Source: 'Osedax' symbiont bacterium Rs2_46_30_T18 (lineage in GTDB: Bacteria > Pseudomonadota > Gammaproteobacteria > Pseudomonadales > Balneatricaceae). Taken from it: a stretch of DNA of 41,642 nucleotides. Shown piece after piece: positions 27,162-36,896 of the stretch (the first letter of the stretch is position 1; the number at the start of each line of letters is the position of its first letter). The notes under the pieces are model-generated. The model worked only from the letters and a program-made list of their open reading frames with translations, was not told the DNA's origin and searched no databases. Made by a program: the position numbers and the translations under genes. Location of the stretch: NCBI GenBank assembly GCA_002163025.1, contig MABF01000095.1, forward strand, positions 1 to 41,642, written 5' to 3'.

Positions 27162-28946
27162 CTAGTTCACATGAGAAAAAAACTGTTGTTCTGACAGCGA
27201 CATCATTGTATCGCCACCGGCTTTGATACTTGCCAGGCAAGTGCTTGTTCTTACTAAAAAATGTTCTGCGTAAAACTGAGTCGTGACTAGTTTTGCCTGT
27301 AAGTAGTCACTGTCTGGAGACTCATTAGCTAACAGCGTACTGGCTATTAACTGGGACTTAGCCATCAGCCAACCCCCGGTTAAATAGCCCCACATCTGTA
27401 AATAATAGACCGCCACGCAACTGCTCTCACCCGGATTGGCTTGCAGCCAACTCAATGCTGCACGCCCATCTGCCAAAGCAGTGTTCAAGTTGTGGTACAT
27501 AACATCACAACCTGGAGATTCTCTCAGCTGAGCTAATGTCTGCTCAATTTCTGCAAACATAAGTTTCGCCTGCGCCCCATCATCCAGTAAAGTTTTACGC
27601 TTTACCAGATCCAGCGCCTGAATGCCGGTAGTACCCTCATAGATAGTCAGTATCCGGGCATCACGTACCAGCTGTGCGACACCTGCCTCTTCTATATAAC
27701 CGGCACCACCGTGTATTTGCATCGCCAATGAAACCAGCTCTTGTGTCAGTTCAGTACACCAACCTTTAACAATAGGGGTTAAAAAGTCGATCCGAGCAGC
27801 GCATTGACTCGACTGCTCAGTATTATCTGCAACGGCGTTTTTCTTATCGGTCTCCAACCCCGCGTAGTAACACAGTGCTCGCATCGCTTCAGTAGCAGAT
27901 TTGAGCAGCATCAGCATTCTGCGCACATCACCGAACTCAATAATACGCAGGCTATTACCTGCTCTGTCTGTCCCTTGAATTCTATTGCCGGCGTACTCCA
28001 GTGCTGCCTGATATGCGCGCTCTGAAACACCTAACCCCTGCACTCCTACTCCCTGGCGAGCGTGATTCATCATACTGAACATATAATGCAGGCCATAGTT
28101 ATTCTCGCCTATTATGTATCCAATAGCGCCATTTTCGTCACCATAACTCATCACACAAGTCGGACTGGCGTGTATTCCCAACTTATGTTCCAGTGAAATA
28201 CAGCGCAGGTCATTTTCAATACCGGGCTCGCCCTGTTCATCTACCAAATACTTAGGCACCACAAACAGCGATAACCCTTTCACCCCTGGGGGCGCATCCG
28301 GCAATCTGGCTAACACTAAATGAATGATATTGTCACTCATTTGATGGTCGCCCCAAGTGATGAATATTTTTTGCCCGAATATTTTATAGTGGTCATCTTC
28401 AGGCACGGCTCTGGTCTTGATCGCCGCTAAATCACTACCCGCTGAGGCTTCAGTCAAATTCATAGTGCCAGTCCACTCACCGCTAACCAGCTTTTGTAAA
28501 AATCGCTGTTTCAGCGCTGTACTGCCGTGCCGCTCAATAGCAGTGATGGCGCCTTGCCCCAACAGTGGACAAAGAGAAAACGACAAGTTGGCGCTCTGCC
28601 AGATTTCATTACAGGCCACCGCCAGTAGGTTAGGCAGACCCTGTCCACCATACTGCTCGCTGGCGGACAGCGAGGGCCAACCCTGTTCTATAAAAGCGCG
28701 ATAAGAGCTGGAAAAGCCCGGAGTCTCTATCACTTTACCGGCAATTAACTGCGCCGGTTGCTGATCGCCCTGACGGTTTTGTTCAACCAGATAATGGGCG
28801 GCAAACTTTTCCGCCTCTTTTAAAATCAGCTGACAAAAGTCACTGTTGAGATCATCCAGAGTGTTATCCCGACAAAAATCATCAAAGGCCAGTAAGTGTC
28901 GAACAACAAAATCAGCCTCTTTGTATGGGTGTCGGTAAACGCTCAT
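27162..28946 (-). CDS. Acyl-CoA dehydrogenase, long form (about 594 residues)
   Basis: FAD enzyme that makes the alpha-beta double bond in an acyl-CoA and passes electrons to ETF. It belongs to the longer class with extra N- and C-terminal helical regions. Visible motifs are [32 protein letters not shown] and [40 protein letters not shown] carries the glutamate that acts as base in related enzymes. The start is the ATG at 28946 ([13 protein letters not shown]) with AAGGAT upstream; the frame extends to a TTG at 28976. It is translated just before etfB, which fits direct electron delivery. Chain-length specificity cannot be deduced. Confidence 0.93.
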   Translation of the reverse strand: MSVYRHPYKEADFVVRHLLAFDDFCRDNTLDDLNSDFCQLILKEAEKFAAHYLVEQNRQGDQQPAQLIAGKVIETPGFSSSYRAFIEQGWPSLSASEQYGGQGLPNLLAVACNEIWQSANLSFSLCPLLGQGAITAIERHGSTALKQRFLQKLVSGEWTGTMNLTEASAGSDLAAIKTRAVPEDDHYKIFGQKIFITWGDHQMSDNIIHLVLARLPDAPPGVKGLSLFVVPKYLVDEQGEPGIENDLRCISLEHKLGIHASPTCVMSYGDENGAIGYIIGENNYGLHYMFSMMNHARQGVGVQGLGVSERAYQAALEYAGNRIQGTDRAGNSLRIIEFGDVRRMLMLLKSATEAMRALCYYAGLETDKKNAVADNTEQSSQCAARIDFLTPIVKGWCTELTQELVSLAMQIHGGAGYIEEAGVAQLVRDARILTIYEGTTGIQALDLVKRKTLLDDGAQAKLMFAEIEQTLAQLRESPGCDVMYHNLNTALADGRAALSWLQANPGESSCVAVYYLQMWGYLTGGWLMAKSQLIASTLLANESPDSDYLQAKLVTTQFYAEHFLVRTSTCLASIKAGGDTMMSLSEQQFFSHVN

Positions 28947-29098
28947 CTTAACTATCCTTAAATAATATATTGCCAACAGTAAAAGTTGTCTTTCAGGCCA
29001 CGCATTTATAATGGTTTGCGTACTAAACAGTCAATACCCCATAGCATAAAAGCATTTACTTTATACTTAAACTATTTTCACGACTATTTGTTACATTC

Positions 29099-29863
29099 TT
29101 AGCAGGCATTCATTCTCAGGGCGCCATCGAGTCGGATCACTTCGCCATTTAAATAACTATTATCAATTATATGGGCAGCCAACTTGGCATATTCAAGAGG
29201 GGCGCCAAAACGTTTGGGGCTCTGTACTAACGCAATCAACGGCTCTCGAATTTCATCTGTCATTGCCTGCATCATAGGCGTGTCAAAAATGCCAGGTGCG
29301 ATAGTCATATTGCGAATCCCCAACTTGGCTAAATCCCTGGCAATCGGCAAGGTCATACCGGCTATACCCGCTTTACTGGCGCTGTATGCCGCCTGCCCCA
29401 TCTGTCCATCATAAGCGGCCACAGATGCAGTATTGATAATAACCCCGCGCTCACCTGCCGCATCCGGCGTATTTTTGGCCATTTGCTCGGCGGCTAAACG
29501 CAAGACATTAAAGGTGCCCAGCAGATTGACCTCAATCACCTGAGTAAATTTTTCTAGCGCCAATGCGCCATTGCGACCGACAGTCTTGCCACCTGGAGCT
29601 ATACCTGCACAGTTGATACAGACGTGAATTGCACCAAAAGCTGCTATTGCCTGATCGATCCCCGCACTCACTGAGTTGGCATCGGTGACATCCACCGCGA
29701 CAAAAATCGCATCGGTTAATTGCGCGGCCAGGGTCTTTCCTGCCTGCACGTTAAGATCAAAGATCACCAGTTTGGCACCTGCCTCAGATAACTGCTGGCA
29801 TGTCACTAGCCCCAACCCAGAGGCACCACCTGTCACTACTACTACTTTTTCTTTAATATTCAT
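29099..29863 (-). CDS. 3-hydroxyacyl-CoA dehydrogenase, SDR family, HSD10-like
   Basis: Short-chain dehydrogenase with NAD site TGGASGLG (residues 12-19) and [11 protein letters not shown]. The catalytic set is Ser in [11 protein letters not shown] and Tyr-x-x-x-Lys in YSASKAG. It follows mammalian HSD17B10 closely in the second half ([46 protein letters not shown]). HSD10 oxidises 3-hydroxyacyl-CoA, including 2-methyl-3-hydroxybutyryl-CoA of isoleucine breakdown. At 254 residues it is of normal size. It follows the acyl-CoA dehydrogenase gene by eight bases and acts two steps later in the pathway, after hydration. Confidence 0.92.
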   Translation of the reverse strand: MNIKEKVVVVTGGASGLGLVTCQQLSEAGAKLVIFDLNVQAGKTLAAQLTDAIFVAVDVTDANSVSAGIDQAIAAFGAIHVCINCAGIAPGGKTVGRNGALALEKFTQVIEVNLLGTFNVLRLAAEQMAKNTPDAAGERGVIINTASVAAYDGQMGQAAYSASKAGIAGMTLPIARDLAKLGIRNMTIAPGIFDTPMMQAMTDEIREPLIALVQSPKRFGAPLEYAKLAAHIIDNSYLNGEVIRLDGALRMNAC

Positions 29864-29871
29864 GTTGGTCT

Positions 29872-31029
29872 TTAACTCACTTCTTTTAGCAGTTCCCTGC
29901 TGATAATGACGCGCTGGATTTCACTGCTGCCCTCGTAGATAGAGGTCACCCTTACATCGCGAGCATAGCGCTCCAGTGGGTACTCACTGATATAGCCGTA
30001 GCCGCCTAAGAGCTGTAGCGCGCTGTAGCAGGCCTGATTGGCTTTTTCACTGGCGTAGAGTTTGGCCATAGAGGCCTCCTTCGAGAAAGGCAGTCCTCGC
30101 TGCTTTTTATCGGCGGCACTCATTAATAACAATCTGGCCGCCTCCAATTCGGTGTAGGTATCGGCCATCATCCACTGCAAGCCTTGAAACTTGGCGATAG
30201 CCTGGCCAAATTGCTTGCGCTCTAAAGTATAATTGCGCGCATAATCCATAGCTGCCAAACCAATGCCCAGAGCCAGCGAGCCAATCCCGATACGACCACC
30301 GGCAAGCTCAGTGACGGCAATTTTAAAGCCTTGATTGAGTTCGCCCATTAGCGCATCTGCGGGTATTCGACAGTTATCGAATAACACTTCATTCGTCACT
30401 GAAGCTTTTTGCCCCATCTTCTGCTCCGCTTTGGCGATACTCATGCCTGGCGTTCCTTGCTCTACCAAAAAGCAGGAAATACCTTTACCTCTAGGCGCAC
30501 TGGGATCGGTAACAGCCCAGACGACAAACACCCCAGCGTACTCAGCACTGCTGATGAACTGCTTAGCACCTTTTAGCACCCAACTATCACCGTCTAATAC
30601 GGCGCTGGTTTTCATACTCGACGGGTCTGATCCGGCACTGGTTTCGGTTAAGCAAAAAGCCCCAGCGGCGTACTCTCCGCTACAAAGCTTAGGCAGGTAC
30701 TGCTGCTTTTGTTTGTCTGAGGCGATGCTTTGGATCACTTCAGCAACCATGTTGGTTACTGACATAGTCACGGCGGTGGAAGCACAAGCCCTGGCTATTT
30801 CAGTAATCGCCAGGCTAAATGCTACGGATCCCGCTTGCGTCCCCTGGTATTGCGCATCGATATTCAGCCCCATAAAACCCAGCTCTGCCAATTTCTTTAA
30901 ATTAGCTAAAAATGCGACTCTATCGCCGCTTTGATCCAGTTTCTGGGCCAGTGGTTCAAGCTCAGTACGGGCAAATTTAGCCGCCATTTCCTGAATCAGT
31001 TGTTGCTCTTGCGATAAACTTAAATCCAT
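29872..31029 (-). CDS. Acyl-CoA dehydrogenase, short/branched-chain type
   Basis: FAD enzyme for the first oxidation step on acyl-CoA. The 385 residues match the short/medium/branched-chain class. Motifs are AGAFCLTETSAGSDPSSMKT, WVLKGAKQFISSAEYAGVFV, YTLERKQFGQAIAKFQGLQW and QLLGGYGYISEYPLERYARD; VTSIYEGSSEIQRVI holds the catalytic glutamate position of this subfamily. It lies between the thiolase (26 bases) and the HSD10-like gene (8 bases), all on one strand. With these neighbours a role on branched or short acyl-CoA is likely, but sequence alone does not fix the substrate. Confidence 0.95.
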   Translation of the reverse strand: MDLSLSQEQQLIQEMAAKFARTELEPLAQKLDQSGDRVAFLANLKKLAELGFMGLNIDAQYQGTQAGSVAFSLAITEIARACASTAVTMSVTNMVAEVIQSIASDKQKQQYLPKLCSGEYAAGAFCLTETSAGSDPSSMKTSAVLDGDSWVLKGAKQFISSAEYAGVFVVWAVTDPSAPRGKGISCFLVEQGTPGMSIAKAEQKMGQKASVTNEVLFDNCRIPADALMGELNQGFKIAVTELAGGRIGIGSLALGIGLAAMDYARNYTLERKQFGQAIAKFQGLQWMMADTYTELEAARLLLMSAADKKQRGLPFSKEASMAKLYASEKANQACYSALQLLGGYGYISEYPLERYARDVRVTSIYEGSSEIQRVIISRELLKEVS

Positions 31030-31055
31030 AACTGCACTCTCTAGAATATTTGAAG

Positions 31056-32243
31056 CTAGATCAATTCAAGGGCCACGGCTGTGGCCTCGCCACCACCGAT
31101 ACACAGTGAGGCAACCCCTTTCGTTTTCTGCTGCTGCTGCAAGGCGTATATTAGTGATACTAAGATTCTGGCACCGGAGCAGCCGATGGGATGACCTAAA
31201 GCACAGGCACCACCATTAATATTGACCTTATCCTGATCCAACTCTAGATCCTGCATCGCAATCATAGTGACTGCTGCAAACGCTTCATTTATTTCAAATA
31301 GATCCACCTCAGCGGCGCTCCAGTTGACTTTTTTCAGCAGCTTCTGCATTGCACCTACAGGTGCCAAGGTAAATTCTGCGGGCTTTTGCGCATGAGTACT
31401 GTGGCCCAGGATGCGGGCAATGGGCTGTAAATTTCGGGCTTTCGCTTCACTTTCACTCATCAATACTAAAGCGGCTGCACCATCCGAGATGGAGCTTGAG
31501 TTAGCGGCTGTAACAGTACCGTCTTTTTTGAAAGCGGGGCGTAAGTTGGGGATTTTCTCGATGTTGGCTTTAAAAGGTTGCTCGTCTTGCTCAACAATAG
31601 TATCGCCACTGCGCGATGTAACTGTGACAGCAGCGATCTCGTTGCTAAAGCGCTGACCTTCAATGGCCTGTTTAGCTCTGGTCAGGGAGCGTATGGCGAA
31701 CTCATCCATAGCCTCGCGACTAAATTGGTAGTCATCGGCGCTTTGCTGAGCAAAAACACCCATCAGTTTGCCTTCGTAGGCATCCTCAAGACCATCGTAA
31801 AACATTGAATCTAATAACTGTCCATGACCCATGCGTAAGCCTGTACGCCCTTTAGGCACCAGGTACGGTGACAAACTCATGTTCTCCATACCACCGGCCA
31901 CCATCACTTTGGCACTGCCCGCCTTGAGCTGATCGTGGGCAAACATCACCGCCTTCATTCCCGAGCCACACATTTTATTGATGGTGGTACAGTTGGCGGT
32001 TATACTCAGCCCCGCTCCCAGAGACGCCTGGCGCGCCGGTGCCTGGCCAATACCAGCTGCCAGCACACAACCCATGATCACTTCCTCGACATCCTCAGCT
32101 TGCAACTGCGCTCGCTGTACCGCCTCTTTAATGGCCACTGCGCCTAGATCTGCAGCAGATACTGAACTTAGCGCCCCCTGCAAACCACCGATAGCGGTTC
32201 TGGCTGCTCCGACAATAACAATTGCATCTTGTTGCTTGGACAT
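31056..32243 (-). CDS. Acetyl-CoA C-acyltransferase (thiolase)
   Basis: Thiolase cleaving 3-ketoacyl-CoA with CoA, or condensing acetyl-CoA in reverse. The 395 residues have the acyl-enzyme Cys92 in NKMCGSGMKAV, NEAFAAVT, and CALGHPIGCSGAR with the second catalytic Cys. The end reads GGGEATAVALEL. It is the first gene of the minus-strand run thiolase, acyl-CoA dehydrogenase and HSD10-like dehydrogenase, and is divergent from an AraC-family regulator. Thiolases of this size include acetoacetyl-CoA and 2-methylacetoacetyl-CoA types; which this is remains open. Confidence 0.95.
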   Translation of the reverse strand: MSKQQDAIVIVGAARTAIGGLQGALSSVSAADLGAVAIKEAVQRAQLQAEDVEEVIMGCVLAAGIGQAPARQASLGAGLSITANCTTINKMCGSGMKAVMFAHDQLKAGSAKVMVAGGMENMSLSPYLVPKGRTGLRMGHGQLLDSMFYDGLEDAYEGKLMGVFAQQSADDYQFSREAMDEFAIRSLTRAKQAIEGQRFSNEIAAVTVTSRSGDTIVEQDEQPFKANIEKIPNLRPAFKKDGTVTAANSSSISDGAAALVLMSESEAKARNLQPIARILGHSTHAQKPAEFTLAPVGAMQKLLKKVNWSAAEVDLFEINEAFAAVTMIAMQDLELDQDKVNINGGACALGHPIGCSGARILVSLIYALQQQQKTKGVASLCIGGGEATAVALELI

Positions 32244-32436
32244 AATGTGTCTCCAGTTGTCTCATTTACATCTTCACTCTCAATACTTTGCCTGATTCAA
32301 AGAGTGAGCTATATAGTCGATTAAATTATAGGCGACACTATAGTAAAAACGAGAGCGTTATAAAATGACATTAAGTGACTAAATCAATCACTATATGTTA
32401 CATTTATTTTCTCTTTGTATCAGATCGGAAACAGTA

Positions 32437-33444
32437 ATGGCAACAGTAGACATGCACTACGCCAGAGCAATATTGCAGTGCAGTTTGCGCAGGGGAATCT
32501 GCGCTACACAAATAATGACAGAGACACAGCTATCGGCACAGTTACTGGCGGGTGACCAACAGCGGGTGGCGGGTGAAAAAATTACCCAACTGGTTAAATA
32601 CACTTGGGCAAAATTGCAGGACGAATTTATGGGCTGCACCGAAAACATCAGTAAACCAGGGGTGTTTGCCTTAATGGCCAGACACTCTCTGCGCCACGAT
32701 TCATTGCAAGAAGTACTGCTACAGGGCATTCACTTTTACGATTTGTTTACCGACGACATAAAAATGCAATTAGTAAAAAAAGGCGCATTGGCTGAATTAA
32801 CTATTCAGTTTCGCCACCCTGAATTGGATCCCGGTAATTTCTTTCAAGAATTTTGGCTGATGATCTGGCACCGATTTGCCAGTTGGGTAATTGGTCGGAA
32901 AATCACCCTCAATCAAATCTATTTCCCCTACCCGAAACCGGGTCATCATCACGAGCTTAAGAACGCTTTTCCCTGTCGCCATAACTATAGCCGCAATGGG
33001 ATGAAAATTAGCTTCAGCAGTGATTACCTATCCCTGGCACCCGTACGTACGCAAAGAGATTTGTCTATTTTTTTGAAAAACTCACCGGCTGACTTGATTA
33101 CTATTCCCGGAGAGGAAAATAATTGTAGGGCCAAGATCCGCACACTGTTGTTACACCAACAACAACAAGTGCTTTGCTGTCCTGACTTTGAGTTACTGGC
33201 GCAGAGCTTTAATGTCAGTTCGCAGACACTCAGACGCAGACTAAAAAGTGAAGGGACCTCCTATGCGCAGATTAAAGATGAGATTCGCCGAGATTTAGCC
33301 ATAGAGAAAATGTTGTCACAGACAGTGAATATTGCCGATATCGCCCGTTCTTTAGGCTTTAGTGAATCGAGATCTTTTAGCCGCGCTTTTAAAAAATGGA
33401 CCGATTATACACCCACAGATTATATGGCTAAGCAACAGGAGTAA
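32437..33444 (+). CDS. AraC-family transcriptional regulator
   Basis: Probable activator with an N-terminal ligand-binding part of the PF12625 type (Arabinose_bd; the early LRRGICATQIM and the PGVFALMARHS segment fit) and a C-terminal double helix-turn-helix. The latter reads LAQSFNVSSQTLRRRLKSEGTSYAQIKDEIRRDLA and NIADIARSLGFSESRSFSRAFKKWTDYTP, the AraC signature. From the ATG at 32437, with GGAA upstream, it has 335 residues; another in-frame ATG lies at 32395. It is divergent from the thiolase operon, with about 190 bases between starts, so control of that operon by an acyl-CoA or related ligand is a reasonable inference. Confidence 0.92.
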   Translation: MATVDMHYARAILQCSLRRGICATQIMTETQLSAQLLAGDQQRVAGEKITQLVKYTWAKLQDEFMGCTENISKPGVFALMARHSLRHDSLQEVLLQGIHFYDLFTDDIKMQLVKKGALAELTIQFRHPELDPGNFFQEFWLMIWHRFASWVIGRKITLNQIYFPYPKPGHHHELKNAFPCRHNYSRNGMKISFSSDYLSLAPVRTQRDLSIFLKNSPADLITIPGEENNCRAKIRTLLLHQQQQVLCCPDFELLAQSFNVSSQTLRRRLKSEGTSYAQIKDEIRRDLAIEKMLSQTVNIADIARSLGFSESRSFSRAFKKWTDYTPTDYMAKQQE

Positions 33445-33492
33445 TGGTTGCTAGAGTCATGGGGGGGGAAGGGAGAAGATAGGAAGGCAAAC

Positions 33493-33525
33493 AACTTGTA
33501 GCGCCTTTAGTAGACACTACAAGTT
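33493..33525. repeat. Inverted repeat between convergent araC-type gene and sulP
   Basis: AACTTGTAG at 33493-33501 is the exact reverse complement of 33517-33525, with a 15-base loop. There is no T run, so it may be a weak bidirectional terminator or another stem-loop. Confidence 0.4.
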
Positions 33526-33547
33526 CTAGCGAGGTTAACAAATACGC

Positions 33548-35116
33548 TTATGCAAGAGAGTCGTCGGCAACTCTATATTTAGGATCTTCGTCAGCATTCG
33601 CTTCGACTAAGCTGCCGGATTTTTGCAACAGCGCAGTACACTCGGCACTTAAGTGGCGCAAGTGTAACTTGATACCCGCCGCCACGTATTTATCTGCAAT
33701 GGCATCTATCGCTTCAATTCCTGAGTGATCGACGACTCGGGCGTCTTTGAAGTCGATGATTACATCGGCTGGATCTGTGGATGGAGTAAAGTTATCTTTA
33801 AAGCTTTGCACTGAGGCAAAAAATACTGGCCCATGTGGCAGGTAAACTTTAGTTCCATTCTCTTCACTTGTCTCCATTTCCACATGCTTTGCGTGACGCC
33901 AAGCGAAAATCAGCGCCGACATAATGACGCCAACGACGACGGCTATCGCCAGATCCGTAAACACTGTCACCACCGCCACGGTAATGCCGACAAAAGTATC
34001 TCCCAGTGGGATGCGCCCTAACAGGCGGAAACTAGACCATTCAAAGGTGCCCAACACCACCATAAACATTACTCCGACTAATGCGGAGAGCGGAATCATC
34101 TCAATGTAGCTTGAACCAAACAAAATAAAGGCTAATAAAAACAGTGCGGCAGAGACGCCGGACACACGAGAACGACCACCGGAGTTAATGTTGATCATAC
34201 TCTGGCCGATCATCGCGCAGCCACCCATACCACCAAAGAAACCAGTGGCGACATTGGCAACCCCCTGGCCGATACATTCTTTATTACCGCGACCGCGAGT
34301 GTTAGTTATTTCATCAATCAAGGTCAAAGTCAGCAGCGACTCTATAAGGCCGATAGCCGCCAGGATCAGTGCGTAAGGAAAGATGATCACTAAGGTCTCC
34401 ATGTTCAACGGCACCATCGGCAGATGAAATTCAGGAAGACCACCGGCGATAGTTGCATTGATGTCACCCGTTTTCTCCTGCAGGAAGTCAACCACTGTCA
34501 GAGTTTCTAAATCTAAGCCAATGACCAGCAAGCTCACTACCAGGATTGCCACCAGCGCAGAAGGTACTGCTGTAGTCAGCATCGGCAGGAAGCGAATAAT
34601 CGCCATGGTTAGGCCGATCAGTCCCAACATAATCCACAGTGCAGAATCCGTTAACCAAGTTCCCGACATCCAACCCCACTTGCCCCCTGGGGTCTCTGAT
34701 TGCAGCATAGGAATTTGCGACAGGAAGATCACTATCGCCAGACCGTTAACAAAACCTAACATGACAGGGTGTGGCACTAAGCGGATAAATTTACCCATGC
34801 GAAACACACCCGCCAACACTTGCAATATTCCCATCAGTACCACAGTGGCAAACAAGTACTCAACACCGTGATCGGCAACTAGCGCCACCATCACTACTGC
34901 CAGGGCACCTGTAGCCCCGGAGATCATTCCCGGGCGCCCGCCTATCAGCGCTGTGATCAAACCTACCATAAACGCCGCGTATAGACCGACCAGTGGAGCT
35001 ACACCTGCAACAAAAGCGAAAGCGACGGCTTCCGGTACTAATGCAAGGGCAACCGTTAAACCAGAGAGCAAATCGTTTTTCATGCTCTGTGATTTTGAAA
35101 CAAGCATTTGGAACAT
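33548..35116 (-). CDS. SulP family anion permease with STAS domain
   Basis: Inner-membrane transporter of the SLC26/SulP family; bacterial members carry sulfate, bicarbonate or dicarboxylates. The membrane part shows [27 protein letters not shown] and [18 protein letters not shown]; the [24 protein letters not shown] stretch is typical of the family. A C-terminal STAS domain follows ([21 protein letters not shown]). I place the start at the ATG at 35116, preceded by AAGGAC at nine bases, giving 522 residues; the frame is open to a TTG at 35209. The substrate cannot be assigned. It is not near carbonic anhydrase or other sulfur genes. Confidence 0.93.
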   Translation of the reverse strand: MFQMLVSKSQSMKNDLLSGLTVALALVPEAVAFAFVAGVAPLVGLYAAFMVGLITALIGGRPGMISGATGALAVVMVALVADHGVEYLFATVVLMGILQVLAGVFRMGKFIRLVPHPVMLGFVNGLAIVIFLSQIPMLQSETPGGKWGWMSGTWLTDSALWIMLGLIGLTMAIIRFLPMLTTAVPSALVAILVVSLLVIGLDLETLTVVDFLQEKTGDINATIAGGLPEFHLPMVPLNMETLVIIFPYALILAAIGLIESLLTLTLIDEITNTRGRGNKECIGQGVANVATGFFGGMGGCAMIGQSMININSGGRSRVSGVSAALFLLAFILFGSSYIEMIPLSALVGVMFMVVLGTFEWSSFRLLGRIPLGDTFVGITVAVVTVFTDLAIAVVVGVIMSALIFAWRHAKHVEMETSEENGTKVYLPHGPVFFASVQSFKDNFTPSTDPADVIIDFKDARVVDHSGIEAIDAIADKYVAAGIKLHLRHLSAECTALLQKSGSLVEANADEDPKYRVADDSLA

Positions 35117-35325
35117 TGAGTTTGAAGTCCTTAACTGTGTCGCCAGATAAGCCCAGCGAAAAAATGGCTGCAAGTCTAGCAAATTGCATACATAGTTAGA
35201 AGCAGCCAACTAAAATAGCGCAGATATAATACAGTTATTGGACATCGCTATCAAAGAATGGGTAAAAACCGCGGCAATATAGGGGATTATAGCTGAACGC
35301 TCGACAAGCAAAGAGGGAATAAATC

Positions 35326-36384
35326 TTAAATTTCTAACATCAACTGCCGAAAATTATTCTCTGGTACTGGTGCCAGTCGATAGCCTAAGCCTAAAAGCCG
35401 CACCGCTTTGTTACCCCGATGGTAAGCTTGCTGTAACAGGTCAACATAGAGTTGCTCCTGACCTATACCGGCCTGTTGTTCAACGGTTGTTTGGGTAAAG
35501 TCATGAAACTTAACTTTAACAAACAACCCTGTGACTATTCGTGGCTGTTTGAGGTTCTGATAGCGTTTCACCAGCTCCTGCTGTAGTGAACTGATCTGTT
35601 CAATACACTGGGATAACTGCTCAATATCTTTGGGATAGGTATGCTCCACACTGATGGATTTAACGTTTCTGCTATTGCTTACTTTGCGATTATCTATACC
35701 CTGACTGAGCTGGTATAAGCGCTCACCAAAAGAGCCAAAATGCTGTTGTAAATAGTCTGGGCCCTTCTCGCGGATATGCAGACAAGTTTCTATGCCCAAT
35801 GCATACATTTTTTCAGCGGTTTTTTTGCCTACTCCATGTATTTTTTTCACCGCTAAGTGCTCTACAAACTCATTCACTTGGTTCGGTGCTATAACTTTCA
35901 AACCATTGGGTTTATTCCAGTCACTGGCGATCTTGGCCAAGAATTTGTTTGGCGCAACACCTGCAGAAATAGTAATTCCCACTTGCTCTTCTACTTGAGC
36001 ACGCAAGTATTGCGCTATTCTTGTGGCGCTTCCAGAATATAAATCGGATTCGCTGACGTCCAAATAAGCTTCATCCAGAGAGAGCGGTTCGATCAGTTCG
36101 GTAACTTGACGATAAATGTCAAATATTTGCCGGGAGGCATCTCGATACTTCTGCATGTTGCCAGGTATCAGATGTAATTGCGGACAGCGTTTTAACGCTT
36201 GGGCGGTGGACATTGCAGAGTGAATGCCAAACTTGCGGGCGACATAATTACATGTAGAAATTACACCGCGTCGATCTGATCTTCCACCAATGGCTAAGGG
36301 GATGTTAGCCAGAGATGGATCATCACGCATTTCAACTGCGGCATAAAAACAATCACAATCACAGTGAATTATTTTTTGCATCAT
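35326..36384 (-). CDS. dinB: DNA polymerase IV (Y family)
   Basis: Error-prone translesion polymerase of the SOS response. Metal-binding acidic residues are visible: Asp9 and Asp11 in HCDCDCFYAAVE and Asp104/Glu105 in SLDEAYLDVS. The nucleotide-pocket segment TCNYVARKFGIHSAMS, the helix-hairpin-helix thumb KKIHGVGKKTAEKMYALGI and the little finger region follow. The 352 residues match E. coli (351). It starts with two ATGs (36384 and 36381). A LexA box lies 10 to 29 bases upstream of the start, so SOS induction is expected. Confidence 0.97.
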   Translation of the reverse strand: MMQKIIHCDCDCFYAAVEMRDDPSLANIPLAIGGRSDRRGVISTCNYVARKFGIHSAMSTAQALKRCPQLHLIPGNMQKYRDASRQIFDIYRQVTELIEPLSLDEAYLDVSESDLYSGSATRIAQYLRAQVEEQVGITISAGVAPNKFLAKIASDWNKPNGLKVIAPNQVNEFVEHLAVKKIHGVGKKTAEKMYALGIETCLHIREKGPDYLQQHFGSFGERLYQLSQGIDNRKVSNSRNVKSISVEHTYPKDIEQLSQCIEQISSLQQELVKRYQNLKQPRIVTGLFVKVKFHDFTQTTVEQQAGIGQEQLYVDLLQQAYHRGNKAVRLLGLGYRLAPVPENNFRQLMLEI

Positions 36385-36393
36385 TCAAACCAG

Positions 36394-36413
36394 TACTGTA
36401 TTTACATACAGTA
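36394..36413. promoter_or_regulatory. LexA box (SOS operator) of dinB
   Basis: TACTGTATTTACATACAGTA contains the CTGT-N8-ACAG core and matches the LexA consensus very closely, including the outer TA pairs. It ends ten bases before the dinB start codon, so bound LexA would overlap the translation start region and probably the promoter. Confidence 0.95.
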
Positions 36414-36544
36414 TATAGTGGCTTAAATATTTTTTACAGTCTTAATCCATTCAACTTCTATAGGACACTATTATCCTTGTATTAATAGCTCAAGGTATCT
36501 TGGTTGACTGCTGAAAAATTCGGATCAGTAATCAGCTTCAGATA

Positions 36545-36757
36545 TTATCTTGCTAGCTTTTCAACTAAAAACATATTAGTCGATGAGTTTGCGATATCGC
36601 GCTGCGAGATAAAAACTTTGCGTACAGCTTTAACCGCACTTTTAAAGGTAGCTGTTAAGTGCTCGCTACGCATACGACTCGCTTCAGCCTTATAGAATTC
36701 AATATCTACAGCGCCAGATTTAGTTTTTGCGATTTCTACATCATATTGGAAAGACAT
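36545..36757 (-). CDS. Small protein of unknown function (70 residues)
   Basis: The ATG at 36757 is preceded by a perfect AAGGAG seven bases away. The reading frame MSFQYDVEIAKTKSGAVDIE continues with a basic helix-like middle (ASRMRSEHLTATFKSAVKAV, then RKVF) and ends EKLAR. No membrane segment, signal peptide or cysteine is visible, so a small cytoplasmic protein with positive charge is expected. I do not recognise the family. It is divergent from the LysR-type gene, 139 bases apart. Its frame extends upstream to an ATG at 36790, but the Shine-Dalgarno decides for the shorter form. Confidence 0.75.
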   Translation of the reverse strand: MSFQYDVEIAKTKSGAVDIEFYKAEASRMRSEHLTATFKSAVKAVRKVFISQRDIANSSTNMFLVEKLAR

Positions 36758-36896
36758 GTTAGAGCTCCTTGTTGGGCCAGGAGTCTCCACCTGAGGCCCC
36801 TGTAATAATATGACGCTATTTTAATCAATTCAGGGGACTTGCACAAAAGATCAATTTTCAGCACAATGATGAATATAATTCAGCAATGGAGTTTTC

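Noticed and set aside
30335-30934. 199-codon open frame on the plus strand
   Set aside because: It runs antisense through the acyl-CoA dehydrogenase gene, has no motif and follows the codon pattern of the gene beneath it.
34458-34871. 137-codon open frame on the plus strand
   Set aside because: Antisense to the SulP permease gene with no recognisable feature.
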